A stretch of 64,000 bases of DNA from Kaistella treverensis. Its GTDB lineage: Bacteria; Bacteroidota; Bacteroidia; Flavobacteriales; Weeksellaceae. Each line of letters begins with the position of its first letter. The first letter of the stretch is position 1. Below are positions 8,353 through 17,929 of this stretch, one piece after another. The translations under genes were made by a program, and so were the position numbers. A model generated the notes under the pieces. The model ran no database searches. It was not told where the DNA came from and saw nothing but the letters and a program-made list of their open reading frames with translations. The stretch lies in contig NZ_FORQ01000001.1 in assembly GCF_900114045.1 (NCBI RefSeq), positions 930,001 through 994,000 of the forward strand, read 5' to 3'.

Positions 8353-10509
8353 CTAATTTTTTGGTTTTACCGAAATGGCGTAACCGCCACTGCGCGCGAG
8401 TTTTACCGGAATTTTGGTTTTGCTCGTTACGGTTTTTTTGTAAATTTTATAAGACTGCGGATTGTTGATGTAATCTGCTGTGTCACCGTCTGCATACACG
8501 GTAGCTTCGTATTTTTTGCCTTTCGGAAGGAAAGAAAAATCTACGGTGAAATTGCGCGCGTTTTCATCGGTAATTCCGCCCACATACCACTCGTCTTTTC
8601 CTTTTGCTTTTCTAGCTGTATGGATAAAATCTCCCGGTTCAGCGGCTAAAATTTTGGTGTCATCCCAATCCACCGCAACATCTTTGATGAACTGAAAAGC
8701 GTCCATATGTTTCGCGTAATTTTCAGGTAAATCAGCCGCCATCTGCAACGGTGAATACATCACGACATAGAGCGCAAGCTGCTTCGCCAAGGTGGTTTTC
8801 ACGAAACGCGTGTCGCCGGGGAAGTAATAATCAAGCTTGGTTTGGAAAATTCCTGGCGTGTAGTCCATTGGTCCGCCGATAAATCTTGTGAACGGTAAAA
8901 TCGTCTGGTGATCCGGGTTATTTCCGCCAAAAGCTTCGAATTCTGTTCCGCGCGCAGCTTCCGCCGCGATCCAGTTCGGATAAGTTCGGCTTAAACCTGA
9001 CGGACGCACGGATTCGTGTGAATTGACCATGATTTTATAATTGTTGGCTTTTTCGGCGATTCTGCGGTAATGATTGATCGTCCATTGTGAATAATGGTGC
9101 TCGCCGCGCGGAATAATATTGCCGACATAGCCTGTTTTCACCGATTCGTAGCCATATTTGTTCATCAATTTAAACGCTTCGTCTGCCCATCGTTCGTAAT
9201 TCGTGGCAGAACCCGAAGTCTCGTGGTGCATCATTAATCTGATGTTTTTTGAATGCGCGTAGTCGTTGAGCATTTTAATATCAAAATCCGGATATGGCGT
9301 GATGAAATCGAAAACGAATTCTTTGCTGTGACCGAACCAGTCTTCCCAGCCGGTGTTCCAGCCTTCAATCAAAAGTGCATCGAAACCGTTTGCGGAAGCA
9401 AAATCGATGTATTCTTTGACTTTGGTATTGTTGGCAGCGTGGTTTCCATTTGGAGTCAGTTTGGTGAAATCGGTTTTGCCGATGTGAACATTGTTCGCCG
9501 TAGAATAAGCCCATTGTGATTTTCCGATAATCATTTCCCACCAAACGCCCATATATTTGGTCGGGTGAATGTAAGAAGTGTCTTTGTACTCCGTAGGTTC
9601 ATTGAGGTTAAAAAGCATTTTGGATGCTAAAACTTCTTCCGCTTTTGGAGAAACGATGATGGTTCGCCACGGGGAAACCGCCGGAGTTTGAATATATCCT
9701 TTTGCCCCCTGCGCGTCTGGTGTAAGATGTGTTTTAAATTTAAAATTTTCCGCGTCCAGTTCCAGATTTGAAGCCGGATAATTGATAACTGCAGCTTCCG
9801 CGATATTAATGTATAACTGATCTTTTCCTTCTTTTTTCAACATTAATGGCGTCTGAACCGCGTTTTTAATTAAAGTTTGCGATGCATTACCGTCGTAAGA
9901 AGTTGGCCATTTCGCCGGAATTTCGGATAAATTGCTGGTTTGAGTTTGGTATTCCTGAGAATCATAATCTCCGGCGAGCCACCAGGCTTTCATATCAGTT
10001 GGCAGATCGATCTCGGAATCTTCTTCTTTGATAATGAAATAATTCAGATTTTTCTGCTGCGGGAATTCATATCTAAATCCTAAACCGTCATTGAATAATC
10101 GGAATTTTACGACAATATATCGGTCATTCTCCGCCTGGTTTAACGTAACCGCCAGTTCGTTATAATGATTAAGGTAAGACTTTTTTTCGCCCATAATCGG
10201 ATCCCAGGTTTCATTTTTGGTATCGAATTTTTCAGCAGTTTTGGTAAAACCAGTGTCAAGATTTTTCCCTTTCTGGTCTTTATTTTCAATTTCGGAGGCG
10301 AACTGAATATTTCCATCGCGCAAAAGTCTTAAACCTAATTTGGAATCTTCAACCACGGTTTTTCCCTGATATTTCAGATCATAATAAGGCACACCGGCTT
10401 TCAGCTGAAAGTTCATTTCAAATTTTCCGTCGGGTGATTTCAGAGATTGCGCATTCAGCCCGAGCGTCCCGAGCAAAAGGAAAAATGCGGAGATTTTTAT
10501 ATTTTTCAT
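8353..10509 (-). CDS. susB: GH97 alpha-glucosidase (SusB-like, inverting)
   Basis: Protein of 718 residues with signal peptide 1-20. The GH97 N-terminal beta-sandwich is followed by a barrel (about 290-590) and a C-terminal all-beta domain. It releases glucose from maltodextrins in the periplasm. Glutamates expected for the inverting SusB branch are present with a constant offset of nine from Bacteroides SusB: E430 in MHHETSG, E499 in SHESVRPSG, E517, and E523 in ARGTEFEAF (the general-acid position). It is separated from the upstream susF-like gene by 222 nt with a terminator, so it may have its own promoter. Confidence 0.95.
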   Translation of the reverse strand: MKNIKISAFFLLLGTLGLNAQSLKSPDGKFEMNFQLKAGVPYYDLKYQGKTVVEDSKLGLRLLRDGNIQFASEIENKDQKGKNLDTGFTKTAEKFDTKNETWDPIMGEKKSYLNHYNELAVTLNQAENDRYIVVKFRLFNDGLGFRYEFPQQKNLNYFIIKEEDSEIDLPTDMKAWWLAGDYDSQEYQTQTSNLSEIPAKWPTSYDGNASQTLIKNAVQTPLMLKKEGKDQLYINIAEAAVINYPASNLELDAENFKFKTHLTPDAQGAKGYIQTPAVSPWRTIIVSPKAEEVLASKMLFNLNEPTEYKDTSYIHPTKYMGVWWEMIIGKSQWAYSTANNVHIGKTDFTKLTPNGNHAANNTKVKEYIDFASANGFDALLIEGWNTGWEDWFGHSKEFVFDFITPYPDFDIKMLNDYAHSKNIRLMMHHETSGSATNYERWADEAFKLMNKYGYESVKTGYVGNIIPRGEHHYSQWTINHYRRIAEKANNYKIMVNSHESVRPSGLSRTYPNWIAAEAARGTEFEAFGGNNPDHQTILPFTRFIGGPMDYTPGIFQTKLDYYFPGDTRFVKTTLAKQLALYVVMYSPLQMAADLPENYAKHMDAFQFIKDVAVDWDDTKILAAEPGDFIHTARKAKGKDEWYVGGITDENARNFTVDFSFLPKGKKYEATVYADGDTADYINNPQSYKIYKKTVTSKTKIPVKLARSGGYAISVKPKN

Positions 10510-10675
10510 AAGAAGTAATTGTCTTTTTTATGGCTTATGGAATCGCCTGTCTGGATTTTTTTTGCTTGTTAGAGGTTTAATATTGGCGATTTCAAAATGA
10601 TTTTACGAATCAATAAATTTAGAGAAAATGTTATGAACCGCCAATTTTTCGGGCTTCTTTATCTTTTAAAAGCAT

Positions 10676-10709
10676 AAAAAAAACTGCTGCTAAAAGCAAC
10701 AGTTTTTTT
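10676..10709. terminator. Terminator ending the susCDEF transcript
   Basis: AAAAAAACTGCTGC, TAAAA and GCAACAGTTTTTTTT form a stem with one mismatch and T runs on both strands. It would separate susCDEF from the downstream GH97-GH13-permease genes or attenuate read-through into them. Confidence 0.8.
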
Positions 10710-10731
10710 TCGGTCTTATTTGGTGGTTTTT

Positions 10732-12084
10732 TTACAATTTTGTTTTAGTCCACAACTGATTTTCTTCGTCGAAAGTAATTTTGTAGTTACCAGCTTCCGT
10801 AATCGGGATGTTGGCAGCACCTCTCTCTAAAGTTCCATCATTTCCATTGTCTCCGTAATCTACTGTCCAAGCGTTGTTCAATCTGAATTTGATTTCACCA
10901 ACGGTTAGTGCAATGTTCTCAATTTCCCATTTCTGAGTGGTGCTGTTGAAAACCATATCGGTGTCGTTATCCCAACCGCCAGGGCTTGCGCTACCAATAA
11001 TTCCCCAAGAATAAGGAGTTAGTTCGTAAGTCATCTCGTTAAGATCAACAGTAAGTTTTTGCCAACCTACGTTTGGTGCAACTAAATCATTTCCATCATT
11101 ATAGGTAAGGTTGTTCCCGCCTGTAGAACCATAACTGTTTGTCCAGTTTCTTTCAGGTGTAATTTTAAATGCTGAGTTTGGAGCAGTAAAATTAATATAG
11201 CCTACATAAACGCCGTTGCTTGTTGCAGAACGGATGGCCACAGCAGTTGCAGGATCCCAATTCTGGTAAGCACCTGGAACGTACATGAAAGATTCCAATT
11301 GGTAAGGTGTAACTTTAAAGGTTACAACATCTGAAGTTTTAACGATGGTTCCACCAATTGAAGATGAAGTTGCTGTAACACGAACTTTTACATCACTTGC
11401 TACGTTTGCAACCGCACCGGTTTTCAAAACTGCCTGATCCATTGCAAGGTTTGTAAGTGCTAATTCTTTAGCATTTTCTACCGTTCCAAGCGGGAAATAA
11501 ACGTCAGAATTTGCTGCAGCCATTTCTACTAAATAAGTCACTTTTACACCATATTTTGTGTAATCGTTCCATTTAATTGTAGTTGCAGTAGCATCCGGAG
11601 CGTTTTCATCTAAAACCAAGGAAGAACCTGCAGCTGGATTTACAATCATCGGGCCGTCTTCCGGATAGGTAGTTACTGCGAAAGTAACCGTGTTTGAAAC
11701 TTCGGTTCCTCTTTCAACGCGTACATATGCTGTTTCAGAAGAATAAGGATTTAAACCTGCTTTCAGCATTGCTTCATTTAAAGCACCAATGCTTGATTTT
11801 AAAGAATTGGTCTCAGATTTTCCAAGCTCAACCTTGCTCTTAAAATCCGCTGTTGAAGAAAGATAAACGGTATAAGATCCACTTCCGGAAACTGCATCGT
11901 CCCAGCTTAAAACAAATGGATTGTTTTCCATAGTTGGGTACAGAACGTTGCTGCCCAAAGTAGTGTCATGTAATTTGAAAGACGGCTCTGGCGAGGTCCA
12001 GTTGCGGTCCGCATCTTCTCTACACGCATTTACCAAAAGTAAAGGCAGGAGAAGCAGGCTTAATAATTTTAAAATATTTTTCAT
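10732..12084 (-). CDS. SusE/SusF-type outer-membrane starch-binding lipoprotein
   Basis: Protein of 450 residues whose signal peptide ends VNAC (C21), so it should be lipidated. The N-terminal part (about 30-265) consists of Ig/FN3-like SusE modules such as FVLSWDDAVSGSGSYTVYLS. The C-terminal part has two starch-binding modules, with MYVPGAYQNWDPATAV and WGIIGSASPGGWDNDTDMVF carrying the W and G residues typical of SusE/SusF carbohydrate modules. It would bind starch at the cell surface alongside SusD. It lies 23 nt after the other SusE-like gene and is the last gene before the terminator. Confidence 0.88.
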   Translation of the reverse strand: MKNILKLLSLLLLPLLLVNACREDADRNWTSPEPSFKLHDTTLGSNVLYPTMENNPFVLSWDDAVSGSGSYTVYLSSTADFKSKVELGKSETNSLKSSIGALNEAMLKAGLNPYSSETAYVRVERGTEVSNTVTFAVTTYPEDGPMIVNPAAGSSLVLDENAPDATATTIKWNDYTKYGVKVTYLVEMAAANSDVYFPLGTVENAKELALTNLAMDQAVLKTGAVANVASDVKVRVTATSSSIGGTIVKTSDVVTFKVTPYQLESFMYVPGAYQNWDPATAVAIRSATSNGVYVGYINFTAPNSAFKITPERNWTNSYGSTGGNNLTYNDGNDLVAPNVGWQKLTVDLNEMTYELTPYSWGIIGSASPGGWDNDTDMVFNSTTQKWEIENIALTVGEIKFRLNNAWTVDYGDNGNDGTLERGAANIPITEAGNYKITFDEENQLWTKTKL

Positions 12085-12107
12085 TTTTGTTTAATTAAAA
12101 TTTGATT

Positions 12108-13244
12108 TTAAGAAAGCTTCACGATGGTATAGATTCCTGCTTTTAGGTTCACAGTAATTTTATAAGAACCGCCATCACCTACGAATTTAATGTTTCCATT
12201 GTCACCTTTTGGACCGAGGAAACCTGTATTTCCGTCACCGGAAATATTACCCCAATCAAGATCACCCCAAGATTGCTGACCTAAAATTTTAAATTCAGTA
12301 TCAGCACCAAGTGTGGTGGTGTATTCGTATACTCCGTCTCCTACCGTAGTCATTGCTACAGCACTTTCAGGTTTCCAACCATTTCCAGCGATGTTACCTA
12401 CCAGATAAATTTCTGGGAAGTCAAAAGCTGGAATTGCAGATGGTTTTACATCAATTGTCTGAACGCCTTGAGAGGCATTGATTACAATTTTGTAGATACC
12501 TGTATCGCCGGTAAACTGAATATTTTCATCATCATCTGCCGGAACCGAAAGGTTGCTGCTCCACTGGTTGAAATATTGGTTGGATGCTTTTGTAGCCGCA
12601 GTATTCAACGCGTAGTTTTTACCGTCCCAAGCCAATTGTCCTAAAAATCTAAATTTCTCTCCACCTTGCAGGTAAGTATAGATGTAAGACAGATTATCGC
12701 TTTTGTGTAAAACCTGTGCTTTTTCTGGTGTCCAACCTACATAAGAAGCCGCACCAACGATATAAAAGCTTGGGTAAGTTAATACATATGGTGTAATTTT
12801 CAGCGAAGTTACATTTGAAACTGTAGCTAAAGATTCTGCTGATCCTACGTATGAAATAACACGCATAAACATGTTTGCTTCTTCACTTGGTTTAAAACCC
12901 AGTGCCGCCGAAGCATCGTTCATCTGAAGTGTAGTAAATGTAGCAGATCTCTCGGAACTTGCTACCGTAGCTAAAGTTACAGGTTTTGTAAACTTATCAT
13001 CTGCAGACGCTTCAATTTTATAGCTGATTTCCGTCGGTACCGTGTAAGAAGCCGGTTTCCAGGTAACTGTAAGTGCCGGGTTTGCCGGGAAGTTTTTATC
13101 CAGGAAAAGACTGTTTGTAGAAAGATCCATCACTGTAGCCGACGTACTATTGTCGATGGTAATGATATCCCGGTCCTGACAAGAAGCCAGACCTAAGATC
13201 ACCATCAGTGCTAAAAAAATATTTTTAAAGATATTATTTTTCAT
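12108..13244 (-). CDS. susE: SusE-like starch-binding lipoprotein
   Basis: Protein of 378 residues with lipobox LASC (C22). A SusE domain (about 30-150, with LTVTWKPASYTVPTEISYKI) is followed by two tandem starch-binding modules starting YIVGAASYVGWTPEKA and YLVGNIAGNGWKPESA. Both modules end with a VG/TGDxGxYKI segment. The repeated modules are similar to each other and to those of the next gene, suggesting internal and gene duplication. It lies 18 nt after susD and is presumed surface-exposed, holding starch near SusC/SusD. Confidence 0.9.
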   Translation of the reverse strand: MKNNIFKNIFLALMVILGLASCQDRDIITIDNSTSATVMDLSTNSLFLDKNFPANPALTVTWKPASYTVPTEISYKIEASADDKFTKPVTLATVASSERSATFTTLQMNDASAALGFKPSEEANMFMRVISYVGSAESLATVSNVTSLKITPYVLTYPSFYIVGAASYVGWTPEKAQVLHKSDNLSYIYTYLQGGEKFRFLGQLAWDGKNYALNTAATKASNQYFNQWSSNLSVPADDDENIQFTGDTGIYKIVINASQGVQTIDVKPSAIPAFDFPEIYLVGNIAGNGWKPESAVAMTTVGDGVYEYTTTLGADTEFKILGQQSWGDLDWGNISGDGNTGFLGPKGDNGNIKFVGDGGSYKITVNLKAGIYTIVKLS

Positions 13245-13262
13245 TGTTTCTAAATTATAATA

Positions 13263-14825
13263 TTAATAACCAGGGTTTTGAACCAAGTTCGGGTTAACCA
13301 CCAAATCGTTGTTCGGGATTGGGAACAGGTTACGGTATTCACCTACTGCAATACCGTCTTTAGCATTACCTTTCCAAGGCCACAAATAAGCAGCTGAGGT
13401 AAATTTACCAAATCTGATAAGGTCGGTTCTGCGTGTGTTTTCCCAAGATAGTTCACGTGATCTTTCATCTAAGATAAAGTTTAGATCGATGAAAGTTACC
13501 GGAGATGCATTTGCTCTTTTACGAAGCGCATTTACATAAGAAACGGCTGTTGCCATGTTACCGCCACCGCCTCTTAAAACTGCTTCAGCATACATCAAAT
13601 AAACGTCTGCTAAACGGTAAAGTGATAAATCAGCTTCTACCCAGTTGTCGTGTGCACCTGGTGTTCCGTTACTTTTTACGTTTTTGTATTTAATGAAAGC
13701 ATAACCGTCATTAAAGCTTCCTAAATCATTGATTTCCAATGACTGACCATCTGTATAAAAACGGCCTCTAAGATCACTTGCTTCAAATTTCTGAACGAAA
13801 GCTTTAGTCGTTCTAAGACCGCCCCAACCGCCGTTGATCCCAAAATCAGCAGGTTTCATAGTTCCACCTACCGCAGCGTGAACCATAAATGTCGTTCCAC
13901 CGTTGGTTTGTGTTTTTAAACCGTCATATACGACTGAAAAAATATTTTCCGGGTTATTTACATTATTATCCGCTAAAAATAAGTTTGCGTATTTGTCATT
14001 CAATTTATATCCTGCATTAATTACTTTTTCTGTGTACGTAATTACCTCAGCATTTCTTTCTGTACCGGTGTACACTTTTGCATTCAAATATAATCTAGCA
14101 AGCAATGTCCAGGCAGCTGCTTTGTCAAGACGACCATATTCGTTAGTTTTTGGAGCTTTTAAATCTTCTTCAGCAGCTTTTAATTCTTTTTCAACATAAG
14201 CGAAAAGATCTTTTCTTGACATCTGCGTTGGTAAAGTGCCAAAAGTTGTCTCGTCAACAAAAGGTACATTTCCGTAAAGGTCTAGCAAGTGATAATAAGA
14301 CTGTGCACGCAGGAATCTTGCTTCAGCTCTCATTGCTTTTGCTTCATCCAAGTTAGCACCGGAAATACCGTTTTGACTAAGCATTTCATCAGTTGTATTT
14401 TTTATAAACTCGTTTGTGAAAGCGATTTCCGTGTAAAGTCTATAATACATTGCATTATTAAACTCATTCGTTGGAGTCCAGATCATTTTGTGGAATTCAT
14501 GTAAAGTACCGTCATTCCAACCGATTACCGCTTCATCAGTAGTAATTGTTTGCATAATATAAAGCAATCGCATGTAGTTTGAGAAACCGCCATCAATATC
14601 AGCGATATCACCGTTTCCATCACCACCAGACTGACCACCCACAGCTAAACCACCGTAAAGTTTTGCCAAAAGTCCTTTGTAATTATCAAAGTTTTTGTAG
14701 AGACTTGCTGCAGTAACTTCCGTAATCGGCTCCTGTCTTAAGTCATCTATACAGGAGCTCACCGTAAACGATGCTCCAAAAATAGCTAACGCTATAGAAA
14801 TATTTTTTAAACTGAAATTTTTCAT
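13263..14825 (-). CDS. susD: RagB/SusD family starch-binding lipoprotein
   Basis: Protein of 520 residues with a signal peptide ending VSSC (C25). The SusD fold is indicated by the helical TPR-like N-terminus (EAKAMRAEARFLRAQSYYHL at about 160-179) and the C-terminal family signature (RSRELSWENTRRTDLIRFGK followed by FPIPNNDL). It forms the lid of the SusC channel and binds starch helices at the surface. The gene lies 12 nt after susC and 18 nt before susE, typical of a polysaccharide utilisation operon. Glycan specificity is inferred from the neighbouring GH97, GH13 and SusE/F-type genes. Confidence 0.96.
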   Translation of the reverse strand: MKNFSLKNISIALAIFGASFTVSSCIDDLRQEPITEVTAASLYKNFDNYKGLLAKLYGGLAVGGQSGGDGNGDIADIDGGFSNYMRLLYIMQTITTDEAVIGWNDGTLHEFHKMIWTPTNEFNNAMYYRLYTEIAFTNEFIKNTTDEMLSQNGISGANLDEAKAMRAEARFLRAQSYYHLLDLYGNVPFVDETTFGTLPTQMSRKDLFAYVEKELKAAEEDLKAPKTNEYGRLDKAAAWTLLARLYLNAKVYTGTERNAEVITYTEKVINAGYKLNDKYANLFLADNNVNNPENIFSVVYDGLKTQTNGGTTFMVHAAVGGTMKPADFGINGGWGGLRTTKAFVQKFEASDLRGRFYTDGQSLEINDLGSFNDGYAFIKYKNVKSNGTPGAHDNWVEADLSLYRLADVYLMYAEAVLRGGGGNMATAVSYVNALRKRANASPVTFIDLNFILDERSRELSWENTRRTDLIRFGKFTSAAYLWPWKGNAKDGIAVGEYRNLFPIPNNDLVVNPNLVQNPGY

Positions 14826-14837
14826 TTTTCTTAATTA

Positions 14838-17582
14838 TTAAAATTGAAAGTTTAATCCTAATGAATATACTTTTGGTCTTTGATAAAAGCCGTTATCAAT
14901 ATTTCCAAAAATTTCCGGATCAACACCTGAATAATCTGTTACTACAAATACATTCTGCGCCATACCATACACTCTAAGATTGCTGTTTTGCCCGAAAACA
15001 GAACCGAAGTTGTAACCTAAAGTAAGGTTATCCATTCTCAAGAATGAAGCATCTTCTACAAAAGCATCGCTCCAATATTGTGGAGTTCCAAAACCGTAAT
15101 TTACAGTTGTTGTTGAAACATTCTGTAAATAATCATTAGTTGCGATACTTTGAACGTTTGATTGTGACGCAAAGTTGTTATACACATAGTTTCCTAAAAC
15201 CGCGCGTAAAGCTGTGGAAAAATCCCAGTTTTTATAGGCAAATTTTGTAGAGAAACCGAATGTAGCATCAGGAGTTGTAGACTGGTAGAAATATTTGTCG
15301 CCAGAAGCGGTAATTTTTCCGTCTCCATTTCTATCAACGTAAACTCCTTCTAAAGGTTTACCGTTGTTATCATACGTTTGTTGAAATACGTAAAAGCTGA
15401 AAGGCGTATAACCCACGCTGTGTGCTTGAACGGTATTACCAACACCACCGGAAATTCCACCCTGCTGAATTACATAACCTTCCGCAACATCATTAAAGCT
15501 GGTTACTTTTGGGTTGTAATGCGCAACGTTGAAACTGAAATCCCATCTGGTATTTTCATTTTTGATAGGAGTTACGTTAATTAGGAATTCAAGACCATCA
15601 GTTTCCATCTCACCGATGTTTTTGATGTTTTTATTGCTGAATTCACCTGCTGGCACCTGAACTTGTGCTAAAAGATCTTTGGTGTTTTTCTTAAACCAAT
15701 CAAAAGATCCGGAAATTCTGTTATTCCAAAAGCCAAAATCCAAACCTGCGTTAATAGTTTCAGTAGTTTCCCATGTTAAATTCGGGTTGTACTGCGTTGG
15801 TCGGTACATGAAATAAAACTGGTCACCAAAACCGTATTGCGCCGTAGGTTCAGAAACGTTGTAAGATGCAAATGAATTATACGGTCCACCTACTTCCTGC
15901 TGTCCTGTTTCACCCCAACCTGCGCGAAGTTTCAAATCAGAAAAAACATTGGAATCTTTCAAGAAATCTTCATTGATAATTTTCCATGCTCCGGACGCGG
16001 CGTAGAACGTTCCCCAGTTGTTTTTCAAATCAACACCGTTATAGAATCTGGAAGAAGCATCTCTTCTTACTGATCCTGTCAGGATATATTTGTCTGCGAT
16101 GGAGAAAATACCTCTACCATAGAAACCTAATAAAACCAAATTGCTTTCGTAAGCGTTGCTTGGAGTGGAAATACGATCCGGATTTCCGTAAACAGTAGTA
16201 CTGGAAGGAACTTTATTATGAAACTCCTGGTAAGAATAACCTGCCAATAAATCAATCTGGGTATTGATTGGCGTAAGCATTTTTACGTAATTCAAATAAG
16301 TTTCCAATAATTTATTGGTTTTTTCCTGGGTGTACTCGTTTCTTGTACTTACATCTCCAGATGCCAACATTCCGGCATAACCAGGATACTGTGTAACGGC
16401 GCCGTTTCCTTTCTGGTGATCATAACCACCGATTACATTTAAGTGCAAGTCTGGAAGGAAGTGCAGTTTATAATCTAAATGTAAGTTACCGATACCGCGG
16501 AAAACAGTAGAAACGTCACGTCTGCCATATAATGAAGCCAGGGGGTTTCTGGTTGCGTTCACGTTCACATTGTCCGGATTTAAGAACCATTCCCAATAAT
16601 TGTTCACTTTATCACCTTGTGCAGTGTAGTCATAAACTGGCTGCGTAGGATCAAAAAACTGTGCTGCTCCAATTACACCCGCAGGAAAACGGTTTTCTGT
16701 CATGGAACCTTTTAAGTTCGCAGTTACGCTTAAATGATTGTCAAAAAATTTCGGCGTCAGGTTTAATGATGCAGAAGTTCTTCGGAATTCATTAGTACGT
16801 ACGATACCGTTCTGTTCGGTGTAGCCTAATGACAAACGGTACGGTAATTTTTTTATTCCTCCGGAAATCGCCACGTTGTTGTCCGTTCCCCAAGCTTCCT
16901 GATAAATAAGGTCTTGCCAATTGGTATTAGCACTTCCTAATTTATCAATATAACCCTGGGAAGCATTTTCCTGTACGAAAGCACGAAACTGGTTCGCGGT
17001 AAGTACATCCTGATTTCCCATTTTCGTAGAAACCGAACCTGTCGTAGAAAAGTTCACTTTCACTCTACCTGCAGAACCTCTCTTCGTGGTGATAAGGATA
17101 ACACCATTGGAAGCTCTGTTACCATAGATTGCCGCAGCGGAAGCATCTTTTAAAACGTCAAATGACTCAATATCATTCGGGTTGATTAAAGCCAGCGCGT
17201 TGGACGCTCCACTAACCCCACTGAAATCCATTGGGATGCCATCAATTACGATTAATGGATCGTTACTTGCTGTTAAAGACGCACCACCTCGAATTCGAAT
17301 GGTCGCACCAGAACCCGGATTACCACCGTTCCCTGTTACAGTCACACCCGGCGCTTTACCTTGGATCAGCTGATCGGCAGATGTAGAACCTGGGTTAAAA
17401 TCCTTGGAAGTAATAGAAGCTATGGATCCCGTAAGATCTTCTTTCTTCTGCTTACCGTAACCAATCAGCACTACCTGCTCGATCTCAGCAGTTTTTACAC
17501 TATCGGTAGTCTGTGCCTGCAATATTGATCCGGCCAATAAAAAAGCGGGAGCAATCTTTAAAACTTTAGTATAGTTTCTCAC
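14838..17582 (-). CDS. susC: SusC/RagA family TonB-linked outer-membrane transporter
   Basis: Protein of 914 residues with signal peptide 1-23. A TonB-box-like stretch (EQVVLIGYGKQKKEDLTGSI) is followed directly by the plug domain with IRIRGGASLTASNDPLIVID, and the beta-barrel ends in an aromatic residue (LNFQF). The N-terminal carboxypeptidase-regulatory domain common in Bacteroides SusC is missing, giving a short variant frequent in Flavobacteriia. It would import maltooligosaccharides using TonB energy. It is the first gene of the operon. A 347-nt gap upstream separates it from metG and holds dyad symmetries but no clear -7 element. No regulator gene of the SusR or LacI type lies in the window. 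Confidence 0.96.
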   Translation of the reverse strand: MRNYTKVLKIAPAFLLAGSILQAQTTDSVKTAEIEQVVLIGYGKQKKEDLTGSIASITSKDFNPGSTSADQLIQGKAPGVTVTGNGGNPGSGATIRIRGGASLTASNDPLIVIDGIPMDFSGVSGASNALALINPNDIESFDVLKDASAAAIYGNRASNGVILITTKRGSAGRVKVNFSTTGSVSTKMGNQDVLTANQFRAFVQENASQGYIDKLGSANTNWQDLIYQEAWGTDNNVAISGGIKKLPYRLSLGYTEQNGIVRTNEFRRTSASLNLTPKFFDNHLSVTANLKGSMTENRFPAGVIGAAQFFDPTQPVYDYTAQGDKVNNYWEWFLNPDNVNVNATRNPLASLYGRRDVSTVFRGIGNLHLDYKLHFLPDLHLNVIGGYDHQKGNGAVTQYPGYAGMLASGDVSTRNEYTQEKTNKLLETYLNYVKMLTPINTQIDLLAGYSYQEFHNKVPSSTTVYGNPDRISTPSNAYESNLVLLGFYGRGIFSIADKYILTGSVRRDASSRFYNGVDLKNNWGTFYAASGAWKIINEDFLKDSNVFSDLKLRAGWGETGQQEVGGPYNSFASYNVSEPTAQYGFGDQFYFMYRPTQYNPNLTWETTETINAGLDFGFWNNRISGSFDWFKKNTKDLLAQVQVPAGEFSNKNIKNIGEMETDGLEFLINVTPIKNENTRWDFSFNVAHYNPKVTSFNDVAEGYVIQQGGISGGVGNTVQAHSVGYTPFSFYVFQQTYDNNGKPLEGVYVDRNGDGKITASGDKYFYQSTTPDATFGFSTKFAYKNWDFSTALRAVLGNYVYNNFASQSNVQSIATNDYLQNVSTTTVNYGFGTPQYWSDAFVEDASFLRMDNLTLGYNFGSVFGQNSNLRVYGMAQNVFVVTDYSGVDPEIFGNIDNGFYQRPKVYSLGLNFQF

Positions 17583-17669
17583 GAAAATAAAATTTGAGGT
17601 TTATAATCAAAAATTCACATTGTCCTCTTAAAGGAGCGATGCAATTTAGCTTTTTTTTGAGATATCATA

Positions 17670-17696
17670 AATAATTAATGCAAATTGTTAATTATT
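17670..17696. promoter_or_regulatory. Perfect 9-bp dyad upstream of susC
   Basis: AATAATTAA and TTAATTATT are exact reverse complements with a 9-nt spacer, 88 nt upstream of the susC start. The position suits an operator or activator site, but the arms are AT-only and could arise by chance in this composition. Confidence 0.35.
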
Positions 17697-17823
17697 GCTG
17701 ATAAGAATCATCAAGCTTATTTCTACACAAACGGTAAACACATAAAAACCACTCATTTGTGAATATAACGGAACGCTACAATTTTCTCCAAAATTAACAT
17801 AAAATCAAACAGACGTTTAGCAA

Positions 17824-17838
17824 TTTTAGCGGCTAAAA
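17824..17838. repeat. Short palindrome in the susC/metG gap
   Basis: TTTTAGC, G, GCTAAAA is a perfect 7-bp palindrome. The gap 17583-17929 otherwise holds only the 17670 dyad and the metG -7 element. Similar GCxxTTTTA hairpins occur in many intergenic gaps here. Confidence 0.35.
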
Positions 17839-17900
17839 CGGCTTATTTTTAAAAATCTCAGATTTTAGCTGCATATTTTTTAAATCCCTGGCATATCACC

Positions 17901-17908
17901 TATCTTTG
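17901..17908 (+). promoter_or_regulatory. -7 element of metG
   Basis: TATCTTTG matches TAnnTTTG, 21 nt before the metG ATG. The -33 element is not recognisable. Confidence 0.6.
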
Positions 17909-17929
17909 CAGAAATTTAGACCGAAGATT

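Noticed and set aside
17807-17818. LacI-type operator (AAACAGACGTTT)
   Set aside because: The palindrome has only 4-bp arms and lacks the central CG of typical sites; likely chance.
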